Positions 43,100 to 52,685 of a DNA stretch of 64,000 nucleotides are shown here, in pieces. Under the pieces are notes generated by a model that was given only the letters and a program-made list of their open reading frames with translations, did no database searches and was not told where the DNA came from. Location of the stretch: the NCBI RefSeq assembly GCF_001922345.1, contig NZ_CP018812.1, forward strand, positions 2,418,001 to 2,482,000, given 5' to 3'. Source of the DNA: Paraburkholderia sp. SOS3. Lineage in GTDB: Bacteria; Pseudomonadota; Gammaproteobacteria; Burkholderiales; Burkholderiaceae. The position numbers and the translations under genes are program-made. How positions within the stretch are numbered: position 1 is the stretch's first letter; every line of letters begins with the position of its first letter.

Positions 43100-46000
43100 C
43101 TACGCCTCGACGATGCCGGGGCTGCGTTGCTCGCGCCGCTCGCGCATCCAGCCGTCGAGCTGCACCGACGACAGCGGCCGCGCGATCCAGAAGCCCTGCA
43201 GCTCGTCGCAGCCGATCCGGCGCAACAGGTTCGCCTCGCGTTCGTTTTCGACGCCCTCCGCAACGACTCGCAAGCCGAGCATATGGCCCAGGCCGACGAT
43301 CGCCTCGACGATCGCGAGATCGGTCGGCTTGTCGAGCTTGTTGTGCACGAAGGTGCGGTCGATCTTCAGCCGGTCGAGCGGAAAACGGTTCAGATAGCTG
43401 AGACTCGAATAGCCGGTGCCGAAATCGTCGAGCGAGATGCGCACGCCGAGCGCGCGAATCGCGCCGATCGTCGCGATGTTGCGTTGCGCGCCGTCGAGCA
43501 GCACCGATTCGGTGATCTCGAGTTCGAGGCGCTGCGGCGCGACGTGATGCTTCGCGAGGCTCGCCTTCAGCGTATCGAGCAGCGTGTCGTCGCGAAGCTG
43601 CACCGTCGACAGATTGATCGACAACGTGAGGGCGGCGAGCGGTCCATCGCGCCAGCGCGCGAGCTGCCGGCACGCCTCGTCGATCACCCACGCGCCGATC
43701 GGCACGATCAGGCGCGTCTCCTCGGCGATCGGAATGAACTGTGCGGGCGCGAGGCGGCCGAGTTCGTTGCTGTCCCAGCGCAGCAGCGCCTCCACCGCGA
43801 TGACCTCGCCGCTCTTCGTATCGATACACGGCTGATACGCGAGCCACAACTCGTCGCGCTCGATCGCCGTGCGCAAGCACGCTTCGAGTGCGAGCCGCAT
43901 GCGGCTGCGCTCGATCATGTCGGCCGAAAAGAACTTCGCGAGATTGCGCCCGGCCGCCTTGGCCTGATACATCGCGAGGTCGGCATTCTGCATCAGCGTA
44001 TCGATGTCGAGCCCGTCTTCCGGATACATCGCGATGCCGACGCTGCACGATACCTGGATCGCGATACCGTTGATGTCGTGCGTCTCGCCGACGAGCGGAA
44101 TCATCCGCTCCTCGATGGTCCGCGCGACGTCGGCCGCGCTCGCCGCACCGTTGAGGATCACCGTGAACTCGTCGCCGCCGAGGCGGCTCACGGTGTCGTC
44201 GTGACGCACCGAGCGCATGAGGCGCGCCGCGACCGAGCGCAGCAGGCCGTCGCCGATATGATGGCCGAGCGAATCGTTGATGTCCTTGAAGCGGTCGAGA
44301 TCGATAAACAGCACGGCCAAGCGCCGCCCCGTGCGCTTCGCGGTATCGAGCGCGACCGCAAGCCGCTTCTTGAAGAGCGCGCGATTCGGCAATTCGGTGA
44401 GAAAGTCGTGCTCGGCGAGAAACTGGATGCGCGCTTCGCTCTTCTTGCGGTCGCTGATGTCGATCAGCGTGCAGATGTAGTGCGTGACATGCCCTTCCGT
44501 ATCGCGCACGGCACTGACCATGAGCCAGGCCGGATAATCGCCGCCATGCCGGCGCCGCACGTGCGCTTCGCCGTTCCATGTGCTCGCGCGATCGACCATT
44601 CGCCCGAGCGATGCGAAACCGTCGTCGCCGGGCAACCCGTCGACGATAAAGCGCGGCCCGCGGCCGACCACGTCTTCGGACCGGTAACCCGTTACCCGGT
44701 AGAACGCCGCATTGGCCGTCAGCAACCGATAGCCGTCGTCGAGAATCAGGATCGCTTCCGACGATGCCTCGAACACGCGTGCCCATAGCTCGAGCCGCTG
44801 CTCCATGAGCTTGATCTGATTGATCGGCGTAAACGCGGTCAGAATCGCGTCCTGCCCCTGGAAACTCAGGCGCCGCGCCGACAGCATCGCCCACGTCGAT
44901 TCGTCGGTGGCCTTCCAGTGAACCTCGAATTCGTCGACCGCCTCGAGGTCGGATAACTGCTGGAAGAACCGCGCACGCGTGCCCGAATCGAGCCCGCGTG
45001 CCCACGGGTCGATCGCACAGCCGTTCAGCCAGTACAGCGCGGGACGGTTCGCATGCAGCACTTCGTGCCCGGGCACCGCGGTCACCACCATCGGCACCGG
45101 CGTCGCCTCGACGAGCGCATACTGCGCGGCCGACGCGCGCGCGGTCGCAGCCAGTTCCTTCTGCACGTCGCGCTCGCGATCGAGTTGCTCGAGCATCTCG
45201 TTGAAACCGTTCACGAGCACGCCGATTTCGTCCTGACTATGCCAGCGCGCGCGCAGCGAGTGGTCGCCAGTGCGCCGCACGGTATCCATCACGCGCGCGA
45301 GCTGGCGCAGCGGCCGCGAGATCTGCTGCGCGACTGTATAGACCATCGTCAGAATGGCGAACAGCAGAAACAGCACGGTGCCCAGATGCAACCACATGCG
45401 TGCATACAGCGCGCGTACGCGTTCGTGCAACAGGCGGTCGAGCTCGACGCCAGTGCTGCGCCAGGTTTCGCCGACTTGCGCGACGACGCGCTGCTGCGCG
45501 GCATCGGCCGCCGCGAACAGCGCGGCGTTCGCCCCGCCGCTATCGACGATCGCGCGCGCCGCGCGCCGGTAGTCTTCGACCGATGCGTCCATACGCCGGA
45601 TCGACGGTCCGAGCGCGCGATCGAGTGCGTGATCGGCTGCCACGGCTTCGGCGAAGTCCGTGTGCAGGCCTTGCAGCACCGCATCGAGCTGGCCTTCGCG
45701 CACGAGGTACCGGGTGCGCAGCAAATCCGCGGCAGCGGGACGCATATCGTCGCGCAGGCCGCTGCCGATCTGATTGACTGCATCGAGCAACGCGGGATAA
45801 CGCAGGATCGACAGCGACATCGAGTAGTAGCTGTCGAGATCGGGGTCGAGAATGAGGTTCGACTGATTGCCGATGCGCGTGACAAGCTCGCGGCACGCGA
45901 ACAGCGCATTGTTGACCTCGGCGACGTTCAATGTCGTGCCGTTCGCAAGCGTGACCAGTGCATGACGCACCCGCTCGTTCAGTTGCGCGCTCTGCATCGC

Positions 46001-46294
46001 CGCGCCGTAGCGCGTTTCGGCGTCTTCGAGTGCTTGCGCGGTCTGCTGCAGCACATGCGCCGGCACATGCGCGCCCGCGCCGGCTTGCGCGACCTCGACC
46101 ACCGCATCGCGCACCGTGCGCAAATAGATGTTCCCGACAATTTCCTTGTCCGAGAAATCGATGGCGATGTACTTCTCGTGAATCAGGATGCCGCTGATAT
46201 AAACGACCGCGCTGAGGTCCAGTAAATAAATGAGCAGCAGCTTCCGGCCGACGCGCAATCGTGCCAGCAGACGGAAGAAGAGATTGCGTTTCAT
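43100..46294 (-). CDS. Membrane PAS-GGDEF-EAL cyclic di-GMP enzyme
   Basis: A 1064-residue signalling protein: membrane helix (about 19-37), a helical periplasmic sensor region (about 38-300), a second helix (about 305-325), HAMP, two PAS segments, then GGDEF (about 650-805) and EAL (about 820-1060). The cyclase motif is intact (RLGGDEF) with an inhibitory RxxD site (RHDD) five residues before it. The phosphodiesterase set is also intact: VEALLRW, INLS, ITE, DDFGTGYSS, LKIDRTFV, AEGVE. Both activities are possible. The start is the ATG at 46294 (MKRNLFF); a GTG at 46345 is less likely. It contrasts with the degenerate EAL protein elsewhere in this window. Confidence 0.93.
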   Translation of the reverse strand: MKRNLFFRLLARLRVGRKLLLIYLLDLSAVVYISGILIHEKYIAIDFSDKEIVGNIYLRTVRDAVVEVAQAGAGAHVPAHVLQQTAQALEDAETRYGAAMQSAQLNERVRHALVTLANGTTLNVAEVNNALFACRELVTRIGNQSNLILDPDLDSYYSMSLSILRYPALLDAVNQIGSGLRDDMRPAAADLLRTRYLVREGQLDAVLQGLHTDFAEAVAADHALDRALGPSIRRMDASVEDYRRAARAIVDSGGANAALFAAADAAQQRVVAQVGETWRSTGVELDRLLHERVRALYARMWLHLGTVLFLLFAILTMVYTVAQQISRPLRQLARVMDTVRRTGDHSLRARWHSQDEIGVLVNGFNEMLEQLDRERDVQKELAATARASAAQYALVEATPVPMVVTAVPGHEVLHANRPALYWLNGCAIDPWARGLDSGTRARFFQQLSDLEAVDEFEVHWKATDESTWAMLSARRLSFQGQDAILTAFTPINQIKLMEQRLELWARVFEASSEAILILDDGYRLLTANAAFYRVTGYRSEDVVGRGPRFIVDGLPGDDGFASLGRMVDRASTWNGEAHVRRRHGGDYPAWLMVSAVRDTEGHVTHYICTLIDISDRKKSEARIQFLAEHDFLTELPNRALFKKRLAVALDTAKRTGRRLAVLFIDLDRFKDINDSLGHHIGDGLLRSVAARLMRSVRHDDTVSRLGGDEFTVILNGAASAADVARTIEERMIPLVGETHDINGIAIQVSCSVGIAMYPEDGLDIDTLMQNADLAMYQAKAAGRNLAKFFSADMIERSRMRLALEACLRTAIERDELWLAYQPCIDTKSGEVIAVEALLRWDSNELGRLAPAQFIPIAEETRLIVPIGAWVIDEACRQLARWRDGPLAALTLSINLSTVQLRDDTLLDTLKASLAKHHVAPQRLELEITESVLLDGAQRNIATIGAIRALGVRISLDDFGTGYSSLSYLNRFPLDRLKIDRTFVHNKLDKPTDLAIVEAIVGLGHMLGLRVVAEGVENEREANLLRRIGCDELQGFWIARPLSSVQLDGWMRERREQRSPGIVEA

Positions 46295-46541
46295 GAAGTG
46301 CGGAACCTTTACGCCGATGGACTGGACAACACTCTGAAGCCTCACGTATTCCGTAGAACCGTCAGACCTGGTGAATGTACTTATCTGTGTCTATCGGCGC
46401 ATGATAGGCGCACATTAAGCGCGTTTCAGCGATTCCCTGTAACGGTGCGCACGTGCGCCAGAACGGCGCGCATACAAACGTTTGCCGGCACGTATCGGTG
46501 CTTTCGCATCAATGCGCGAGGACCGCTTTCCGGTGGCGCGG

Positions 46542-47450
46542 TTATGCGCGCAACCGCGCTTGCGCCCAATCCGCCTTGCGCGCGAGCGCGACGAACGCGC
46601 TCAGATAATCGATCGCATCATCCGCTTCGCGTGTGCCGAGGAAGATCTGTTTCGCGATGCCCTTCTTGCCGAGCCGCAACGGAACGATCGGCATCGATTC
46701 CGCATACTCTTGCGCAAGCCATCTCGGCAGCGCGGCGACGCCGCGCCCGCTCGCCACCATCTGCAGCATGATGTCGGTCGTCTCGATCACCTTGTGCCGT
46801 TTCGGCACGACGTTCGCGGGCGTCAGAAACCGCGTATAGATGTCGAGCCGATCCGTTTCGACCGGGTACGTGATCAGCACTTCCGATGCGAGCTGCGCCG
46901 GCGTGACATAAGCCTCGCTGGCCAACGCGTGCGCGTCGGCCACCACGAGCACCTGCTCGTAATCGAATACGGGCTGGAAGCGCAGCCCGGACTTCTTCAG
47001 CGGGTCCGGCGTCACGAGCACATCGATGTCGTAGCCGAACAGCGCGCCGATGCCGCCGAACTGAAAACGCTGTTTCACGTCGACGTCGACGTCCGGCCAG
47101 CGCGCGAGATACGGCGAGACGACCTTCAGCAGCCATTGATAGCACGGGTGGCATTCCATGCCGATGCGTAGCGTGCCGCGCTCGCCTTGCGCGTACTGCT
47201 TCATGCGCGCTTGCGCATGCTCGAACTGCGGCAGCAGCCGATTGGCCAGGCCAAGCAGATACTGGCCCGCCTGGGTGAGACGCATCGAGCGCCCTTCGCG
47301 CGTCCATACGGCCGTGCCGAGCTGCTCTTCGAGCTTTCTCACAGTGTGGCTCAGCGCCGATTGCGTGACGTTCAACGCCTCGGCCGCGCCCGTCAGCGAA
47401 CCCTGTCGCTCCACTTCCCTAACCACCATCAGATGACTGCGTTCGAGCAT
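46542..47450 (-). CDS. metR: LysR-family regulator MetR
   Basis: A 302-residue LysR protein with the MetR features: N-terminal helix-turn-helix (SLTGAAEALNVTQSALSHTV), and in the effector domain GMECHPCYQWLL, the segment linked with homocysteine sensing. It is divergent from metE, the classical target. The start is the ATG at 47450. MetR activates metE with homocysteine as coactivator and usually represses itself; the palindromes in the 159-base gap fit that. Confidence 0.94.
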   Translation of the reverse strand: MLERSHLMVVREVERQGSLTGAAEALNVTQSALSHTVRKLEEQLGTAVWTREGRSMRLTQAGQYLLGLANRLLPQFEHAQARMKQYAQGERGTLRIGMECHPCYQWLLKVVSPYLARWPDVDVDVKQRFQFGGIGALFGYDIDVLVTPDPLKKSGLRFQPVFDYEQVLVVADAHALASEAYVTPAQLASEVLITYPVETDRLDIYTRFLTPANVVPKRHKVIETTDIMLQMVASGRGVAALPRWLAQEYAESMPIVPLRLGKKGIAKQIFLGTREADDAIDYLSAFVALARKADWAQARLRA

Positions 47451-47457
47451 TCCGACC

Positions 47458-47517
47458 TCATGACGTCATGAACATAACTAATGCATGTATGAAATAAATC
47501 CATTTTTATTCATACAT
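47458..47517. promoter_or_regulatory. Palindromes in the metR-metE divergent promoter
   Basis: Two dyads occur. TCATGACGTCATGA (47458-47471) is a perfect 14-bp palindrome next to the metR start. ATGTATGAA (47485-47493) and TTCATACAT (47509-47517) are perfect 9-bp arms with a 15-base AT-rich spacer. LysR-type regulators bind interrupted dyads in such gaps. The textbook MetR half-sites TGAA/TTCA are present at both arms but more widely spaced than in enteric bacteria. Confidence 0.6.
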
Positions 47518-47609
47518 CGGAAATTCTATCATCGGTGCCGATGGCGCCGGTTCAGTGCTTTCCTCGCGCTTCCGGCTGTTACCCGATTCTCTCGACACAC
47601 AAGACAAAG

Positions 47610-49976
47610 ATGGCTACCACGCATAACCTCGGTTTCCCGCGCATCGGCGCCGGACGCGAACTGAAATTCGCGCTTGAAAACTACTGGAAGGGTCAGACGT
47701 CGCGCGACACGCTCAAAGCCGTCGGCGCGCAGCTTCGCGAGCGTCACTGGAATGATCAGGCGCGCCTCGACTTCGTTCCGGTCGGCGATTTCGCGTTCTA
47801 CGACCACGTGCTCGACATGAGCTTCACGCTCGGCAATCTGCCCGAGCGCGTGCGCGATTTCCATGGCGACACGCTCGATAACACTTTCCGCGTCGCCCGC
47901 GGCCGCTCGGCCCAAACGGAGCAAACGGCACATGCGGCAGACGCGGCACATGCGGCACAAGCGGCCGACGCGCCGGAAACATCGAAGGAACACGGCGCAT
48001 GCTGCGACGGCGTGGCCGCCGGCGAAATGACGAAGTGGTTCGATACGAACTATCACTACATCGTGCCGGAATTCACCTCGGCGACGAACTTTTCGCTCGA
48101 CGCGACGCGGCTCGTCGCGCAACTCGCGCAAGCGCGCAGATGCGGCGTCAACGCGAAGCCCGTGATCATCGGTCCGGTCACGTACCTGTGGCTTGGCAAG
48201 TCGAAGGATGCAAACGACGCCTGGGACCGTCTCGCGCTGTTGCCGAAGCTGCTGCCCGTGTATGGCGCGTTGCTCGATACGTTCGCGGCGCAAGGCGTCG
48301 ACTGGGTGCAGATCGACGAGCCCGCGCTCGTGACCGAACTCGATGCGAAGTGGCGCGCCGCATTCGTTACTGCCTACGATTCGCTGTCCGCGCGCCGGGT
48401 GCGCCTGCTGCTCGCCACCTACTTCGGGCAGTTACAGGAAAACCTCGAGCTAGCCTGCACGCTACCGGTCGACGGTCTGCACATCGACGCGATCAATGCA
48501 CGCGAAGAACTGGCCCGGGCGGCGGCGCTCCTCCCCGACACGTCGATACTCTCGGTCGGTGCGATCAACGGCCGCAACATCTGGAAGACCGACCTGAACG
48601 CGACGCTCGACTGGCTCGAACCGCTCGCAGACCAGCTCGGCGGGCGTTTGTGGGTCGCACCGTCGTGCTCGTTGCTGCACGTGCCGGTCGACCTCGAAAG
48701 CGAACAGGCGCTCGATGCGGAGATTCGCTCATGGCTCGCGTTCGCGTTGCAGAAGCTCGACGAGGTGAAACTGCTGGCCGACGCACTGAACCACGGGCGC
48801 GATTCCGTCTGCGCCGCGCTTGCGGCCAACGCGGCGGCAATCGGGACGCGCCGCACGTCGCCGCGCGTCAACCACTGCGCCATCCAGGCCGCCGTGGCAC
48901 AGATCGACCCGGCGCTCGGCAGGCGGCACAGCCCCTACGCCGTGCGCGCGCCGAAACAGGCGGCGCTGCTCGCGCTGCCCGCCTTCCCGACCACGACGAT
49001 CGGCTCGTTCCCGCAGACGGCCGAGATTCGTCACGCGCGCAGCCAGTTCAAGGCCGGCGCGCTCGATGAAGACGGTTATCGCACAGCGATGAAGGCAGAG
49101 ATCGCACGCAGCGTGCGCGAGCAGGAATCGCTCGGTCTCGACGTGCTCGTGCATGGCGAAGCCGAACGCAACGACATGGTCGAATATTTCGGCGAGCGAC
49201 TCGAAGGCTTCGCGTTCAGCCAGTTCGGCTGGGTGCAATCATACGGTTCGCGCTGCGTGAAACCGCCGGTTCTGTTCGGCGACATCAGCCGCCCGAACGC
49301 AATGACGGTCGAATGGATCCGCTACGCGCAGACGCTGACGAACAAGCCGATGAAAGGGATGTTGACGGGGCCTGTGACGATCCTGAACTGGTCGTTCGTG
49401 CGCGACGATCAGCCGCGATCGGTGTCGTGCCGCCAGCTCGCGCTCGCGATTCGCGAAGAAGTGCTCGACCTCGAAAAGGCCGGCGTGCGCGTGATCCAGA
49501 TCGACGAAGCCGCGCTGCGCGAAGGTCTGCCGCTACGGCGCTCGCAATGGAACGCGTATCTGCAATGGGCCGTGGAATCGTTCCGCATCGCGGCGAACGG
49601 CGTGCGCGACGAAACGCAGATCCATACGCATATGTGCTATTCGGAGTTCAACGACATCATCGCGTCGATTGCCGAAATGGACGCGGACGTGATCACGATC
49701 GAAACGTCGCGTTCCGATATGGAACTGCTCGATGCGTTCGACCACTTCAACTACCCGAATGAGATCGGGCCCGGCGTGTACGACATTCATTCGCCGAACA
49801 TTCCGTCGCAGGAACACATTGTCACGCTGATGAAGAAGGCGGCCGAGCGCATTCCGCGGCAACGCCTGTGGGTCAATCCCGATTGCGGACTGAAAACGCG
49901 CCAGTGGGCCGAGGTCATCCCCGCGCTGACCAATATGGTGGCGGCGGCAAGGACGCTGCGCAGTCACCCGTTCTGA
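47610..49976 (+). CDS. metE: Cobalamin-independent methionine synthase MetE
   Basis: A 788-residue enzyme that makes methionine from homocysteine and 5-methyltetrahydropteroyl-triglutamate. The N-terminus [18 protein letters not shown] is diagnostic. Zinc and homocysteine ligands lie in the C-terminal barrel: HMCYSEFND (His and Cys), [12 protein letters not shown], and the last Cys in [11 protein letters not shown]. The start is the ATG at 47610. Between about residues 100 and 125 there is an Ala/His/Asp-rich insertion before [19 protein letters not shown] that seems longer than in most MetE proteins. A strong terminator follows. It is divergent from metR. Confidence 0.96.
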   Translation: MATTHNLGFPRIGAGRELKFALENYWKGQTSRDTLKAVGAQLRERHWNDQARLDFVPVGDFAFYDHVLDMSFTLGNLPERVRDFHGDTLDNTFRVARGRSAQTEQTAHAADAAHAAQAADAPETSKEHGACCDGVAAGEMTKWFDTNYHYIVPEFTSATNFSLDATRLVAQLAQARRCGVNAKPVIIGPVTYLWLGKSKDANDAWDRLALLPKLLPVYGALLDTFAAQGVDWVQIDEPALVTELDAKWRAAFVTAYDSLSARRVRLLLATYFGQLQENLELACTLPVDGLHIDAINAREELARAAALLPDTSILSVGAINGRNIWKTDLNATLDWLEPLADQLGGRLWVAPSCSLLHVPVDLESEQALDAEIRSWLAFALQKLDEVKLLADALNHGRDSVCAALAANAAAIGTRRTSPRVNHCAIQAAVAQIDPALGRRHSPYAVRAPKQAALLALPAFPTTTIGSFPQTAEIRHARSQFKAGALDEDGYRTAMKAEIARSVREQESLGLDVLVHGEAERNDMVEYFGERLEGFAFSQFGWVQSYGSRCVKPPVLFGDISRPNAMTVEWIRYAQTLTNKPMKGMLTGPVTILNWSFVRDDQPRSVSCRQLALAIREEVLDLEKAGVRVIQIDEAALREGLPLRRSQWNAYLQWAVESFRIAANGVRDETQIHTHMCYSEFNDIIASIAEMDADVITIETSRSDMELLDAFDHFNYPNEIGPGVYDIHSPNIPSQEHIVTLMKKAAERIPRQRLWVNPDCGLKTRQWAEVIPALTNMVAAARTLRSHPF
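47926..47957 (+). repeat. In-frame direct repeat inside metE
   Basis: CGGCACATGCGGCA occurs at 47926-47939 and again at 47944-47957, an exact 14-base repeat with an 18-base period. It encodes repeats of A-H-A-A-x-A type in the variable Ala-rich insertion of MetE and looks like the product of replication slippage. Confidence 0.75.
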
Positions 49977-50002
49977 TGCGGTAACCGTAGCGTCGCACGC
50001 AC

Positions 50003-50050
50003 GCGCATCGGCATGCGGCCCCGTTCGGCATGCCGATACGCGCTTTTTTT
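50003..50050 (+). terminator. Intrinsic terminator of metE
   Basis: ATCGGCATGC (50007-50016) and GCATGCCGAT (50028-50037) form a perfect 10-bp stem with an 11-base loop. After a small AC bulge, GCGC bases on both sides extend the stem to a run of seven T (50044-50050), 30-70 bases after the metE stop. Confidence 0.88.
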
Positions 50051-50131
50051 CGCGCGCATGTCCCCTTTTCCCATTTCGCGTGTCAAGCACATAGGAGCCA
50101 CACACACCGTCACATCACCTCAGGAGTCCGT

Positions 50132-52654
50132 ATGCCGTCCCGCCGCGCCTTTCGCAGTTCGTTCACCCTGTTCAGGCGCGGCGCGCACAGCAGAAGACTC
50201 AAGTCACTGCCTGCCGGTGCGGCTCTGCTCGCGCTTCGCGGTATGCCGGCCGGCCTCGCGCTGGCGGGCATCGCCAGCGTCCCCGCCGCTTTCGCGGCCG
50301 CTGCGCCGAATCCCTCGGCCGCCGCTTCGGCTACCGCTGCAGCAGCGAAACGAACCTATAACGTTCCGGCCGGTTCGCTCGGCAGCGCGCTTTCCGACTT
50401 CGCAAGCGAGGCGGGCGTCGGTGTGCAGATCGATGCGCGCCTGGTCGAAGGCTTACGCACGCACGGGCTCAACGGCGCCTATACCGTGCGCGAAGGCTTC
50501 GCCGCACTGCTATCCGGCACGAGCCTCGAGGCGTCTGAAAGCAGCGCCGGCGTTTTTCTGGTCCGGCGGCAACCGGCGTCCGACAGCGTCACGCCGGACG
50601 GGGCGGTGCTGCCCACCGTCAAGGTGTCGGCGCACAGCGAGCCGACGAACCCGTATGGTCCAACCGTCGGCTACGTCGCATCGACCGCCACGACGGCCAT
50701 GAAAACCGATACGCCGATTCTCGAAACGCCGCAGTCCGTGTCCGTGATCACGCGCGAGCAGATGACGCAGCAGGACGCGCAAACGCTGAATGCCGCCGTG
50801 CGCTATACATCGGGCGTAACGCCCGAAACACGCGGCGGCACGGCTACGCGTTACGACCTGCTGACGATTCGCGGCTTTACCGCGGATACCTACTGGAATG
50901 GCCTGAAGCTGCTGCAAAACGGCCAATACGCGGTACCGCAACTCGATCCGTATCTGATGGAACGCATCGAAGTGCTCAAAGGCCCCGTTTCGGTGCTGTA
51001 CGGCCAGGCCGCCGCGGGCGGCGTGCTCGATCAGCAGAGCAAGCTGCCGACACGCCAGGCGCTGCACGACATCGGCATCGAGTTCGGCAACTTCGGCCAC
51101 AAGCAGGCAAGCTTCGATTTTTCCGGTCCGCTCGATCAGGACGGCCACTATCTGTACCGGCTTACCGCGATCGGCCGCAGCGAGGACGGCCAGATCGATA
51201 CGACGCGCAACGAGCGCATCGCGATCGCGCCGTCGTTCACATGGCGGCCCGACCACGACACGTCGCTGACGTTGTTCGGGTTGTTCCAGCGCGATCCGCG
51301 CAGCACGTCGTACGGCAGCGTGCCGGCCGAAGGCTCTGCGCTGTTCAACCCGTACGGCAAGCTGCCGATCGACTTCTACGACGGCGATACCGGCTTCGAG
51401 CGCTTCAGCCGCACGCAGGAATCGATCGGCTACAAGTTCGAACACAACGTCAACCGGGATTGGACCGTGCGCTCGAACGCGCGCTACTTTCACATCGGCC
51501 AGGACTACGCGAGCGTCTACAGCAATGGCCTCGAAAGCGACTTTCGCACGCTCGATCGCAGCGCAATCTCGTCGCAGGAACAGCTGAACACATTCGAGAT
51601 CGACAACCAGCTGCAAGGCAAATTCTCGACCGGCCCGATTCACCATACGCTGTTGACGGGCTTCGACTATCAGCACGTCGGCAGTTCGTGGGACATGGGA
51701 TTCGGCACGGCGCCGACGCTCGACATCCTGAACCCCGATTACCAGCAGCCGATCGGGCCGCTCGACACCGCGCTCACGCGCGTTCGCCTCAACCAGTATG
51801 GCCTCTACGCGCAGGATCAGATGCGCTACGGCCCCGTCATCCTCACACTGAGCGGACGCGAAGACTGGACCAGCACGACGACGACGAACGCCGGCGACAA
51901 CTCGTCGATCCAGCAGTCGGCCCGCGCCTTCACGAAGCGCGCGGGTCTCACGTATGTATTCGATAACGGCATCGCACCGTACGTCAGCTATACGGAGTCG
52001 TTTTCTCCGCAGACCGGCACCGACGCGAGCGGCAAGCCGTTCGACCCCGAGCGCGCACGCCAGTATGAAGTGGGCGTGAAGTTCCAGCCGAACAACTACG
52101 ATGCGCTGCTGACGGTCGCGTGGTTCGATCTGACGCGCAAAAACCTGCTGACGCCCGACGCGAACAACCCGGCATTCCAGGCGCAAACGGGCGAAGCGCG
52201 CTCGCGCGGCGTCGAGGTCGAAGCCAAAGCGAGCCTGTCCGATTCGCTCAACGTCGTGGCGAGCTACACGTACCTCGACACGAAGTACATCAAGGACAAC
52301 AGCGGCCTCGAAGGAAAATACCTCGCCGCCGTGCCGCAGAATCAGGCGTCTGCCTGGGCCTACTACACACAGCGGCGCGGGCCGCTCGCGGGTCTGTCGG
52401 CCGGCGCCGGCGTGCGTTATACGGGGCAGACCTACTCGTACGACAACAGCTATAAGCTCAGCAGCTTCCTGCTCGTCGATGCGACGCTGCGCTACGACCT
52501 CGGCCGCGCACTGCCGCAACTCAAGGGCACCGAAGTGTATGTGAACGCGCAGAACCTGCTGAACAAGCGCTATGTCGCGTCGTGCATCTATACGACGTGG
52601 TGCTTTTTCGGCTACGGACGTCAGGTATTCGCGGGCGCGAACTATCACTGGTGA
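50132..52654 (+). CDS. TonB-dependent siderophore receptor with STN signalling domain
   Basis: An 840-residue outer-membrane transducer. The ATG at 50132 follows CAGGAG; the signal peptide ends near AAFAAAA. Residues about 70-145 form the STN domain (RTYNVPAGSLGSALSDFASE, then the VREGFAALLSGTSLE fold), which talks to a FecR-type anti-sigma. The TonB-box region is LPTVKVSAHSE; the plug follows (TPILETPQSVSVITREQM, LTIRGFTADTYWNGLKLL), and the barrel ends in VFAGANYHW with the terminal aromatic. It resembles ferrioxamine/ferrichrome-type receptors. The fecR and fecI genes face it on the other strand, an inverted arrangement compared with fecIR-fecA. The siderophore is unknown. Confidence 0.93.
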   Translation: MPSRRAFRSSFTLFRRGAHSRRLKSLPAGAALLALRGMPAGLALAGIASVPAAFAAAAPNPSAAASATAAAAKRTYNVPAGSLGSALSDFASEAGVGVQIDARLVEGLRTHGLNGAYTVREGFAALLSGTSLEASESSAGVFLVRRQPASDSVTPDGAVLPTVKVSAHSEPTNPYGPTVGYVASTATTAMKTDTPILETPQSVSVITREQMTQQDAQTLNAAVRYTSGVTPETRGGTATRYDLLTIRGFTADTYWNGLKLLQNGQYAVPQLDPYLMERIEVLKGPVSVLYGQAAAGGVLDQQSKLPTRQALHDIGIEFGNFGHKQASFDFSGPLDQDGHYLYRLTAIGRSEDGQIDTTRNERIAIAPSFTWRPDHDTSLTLFGLFQRDPRSTSYGSVPAEGSALFNPYGKLPIDFYDGDTGFERFSRTQESIGYKFEHNVNRDWTVRSNARYFHIGQDYASVYSNGLESDFRTLDRSAISSQEQLNTFEIDNQLQGKFSTGPIHHTLLTGFDYQHVGSSWDMGFGTAPTLDILNPDYQQPIGPLDTALTRVRLNQYGLYAQDQMRYGPVILTLSGREDWTSTTTTNAGDNSSIQQSARAFTKRAGLTYVFDNGIAPYVSYTESFSPQTGTDASGKPFDPERARQYEVGVKFQPNNYDALLTVAWFDLTRKNLLTPDANNPAFQAQTGEARSRGVEVEAKASLSDSLNVVASYTYLDTKYIKDNSGLEGKYLAAVPQNQASAWAYYTQRRGPLAGLSAGAGVRYTGQTYSYDNSYKLSSFLLVDATLRYDLGRALPQLKGTEVYVNAQNLLNKRYVASCIYTTWCFFGYGRQVFAGANYHW

Positions 52655-52685
52655 CGCGCAGGCGGCGGGCGCGGGCCGCCCGTGG

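Noticed and set aside
46536..46559. GCGCGGTT/AACCGCGC dyad at the end of metR as a terminator
   Set aside because: It overlaps the stop codon and is not followed by a T-run on the minus strand.
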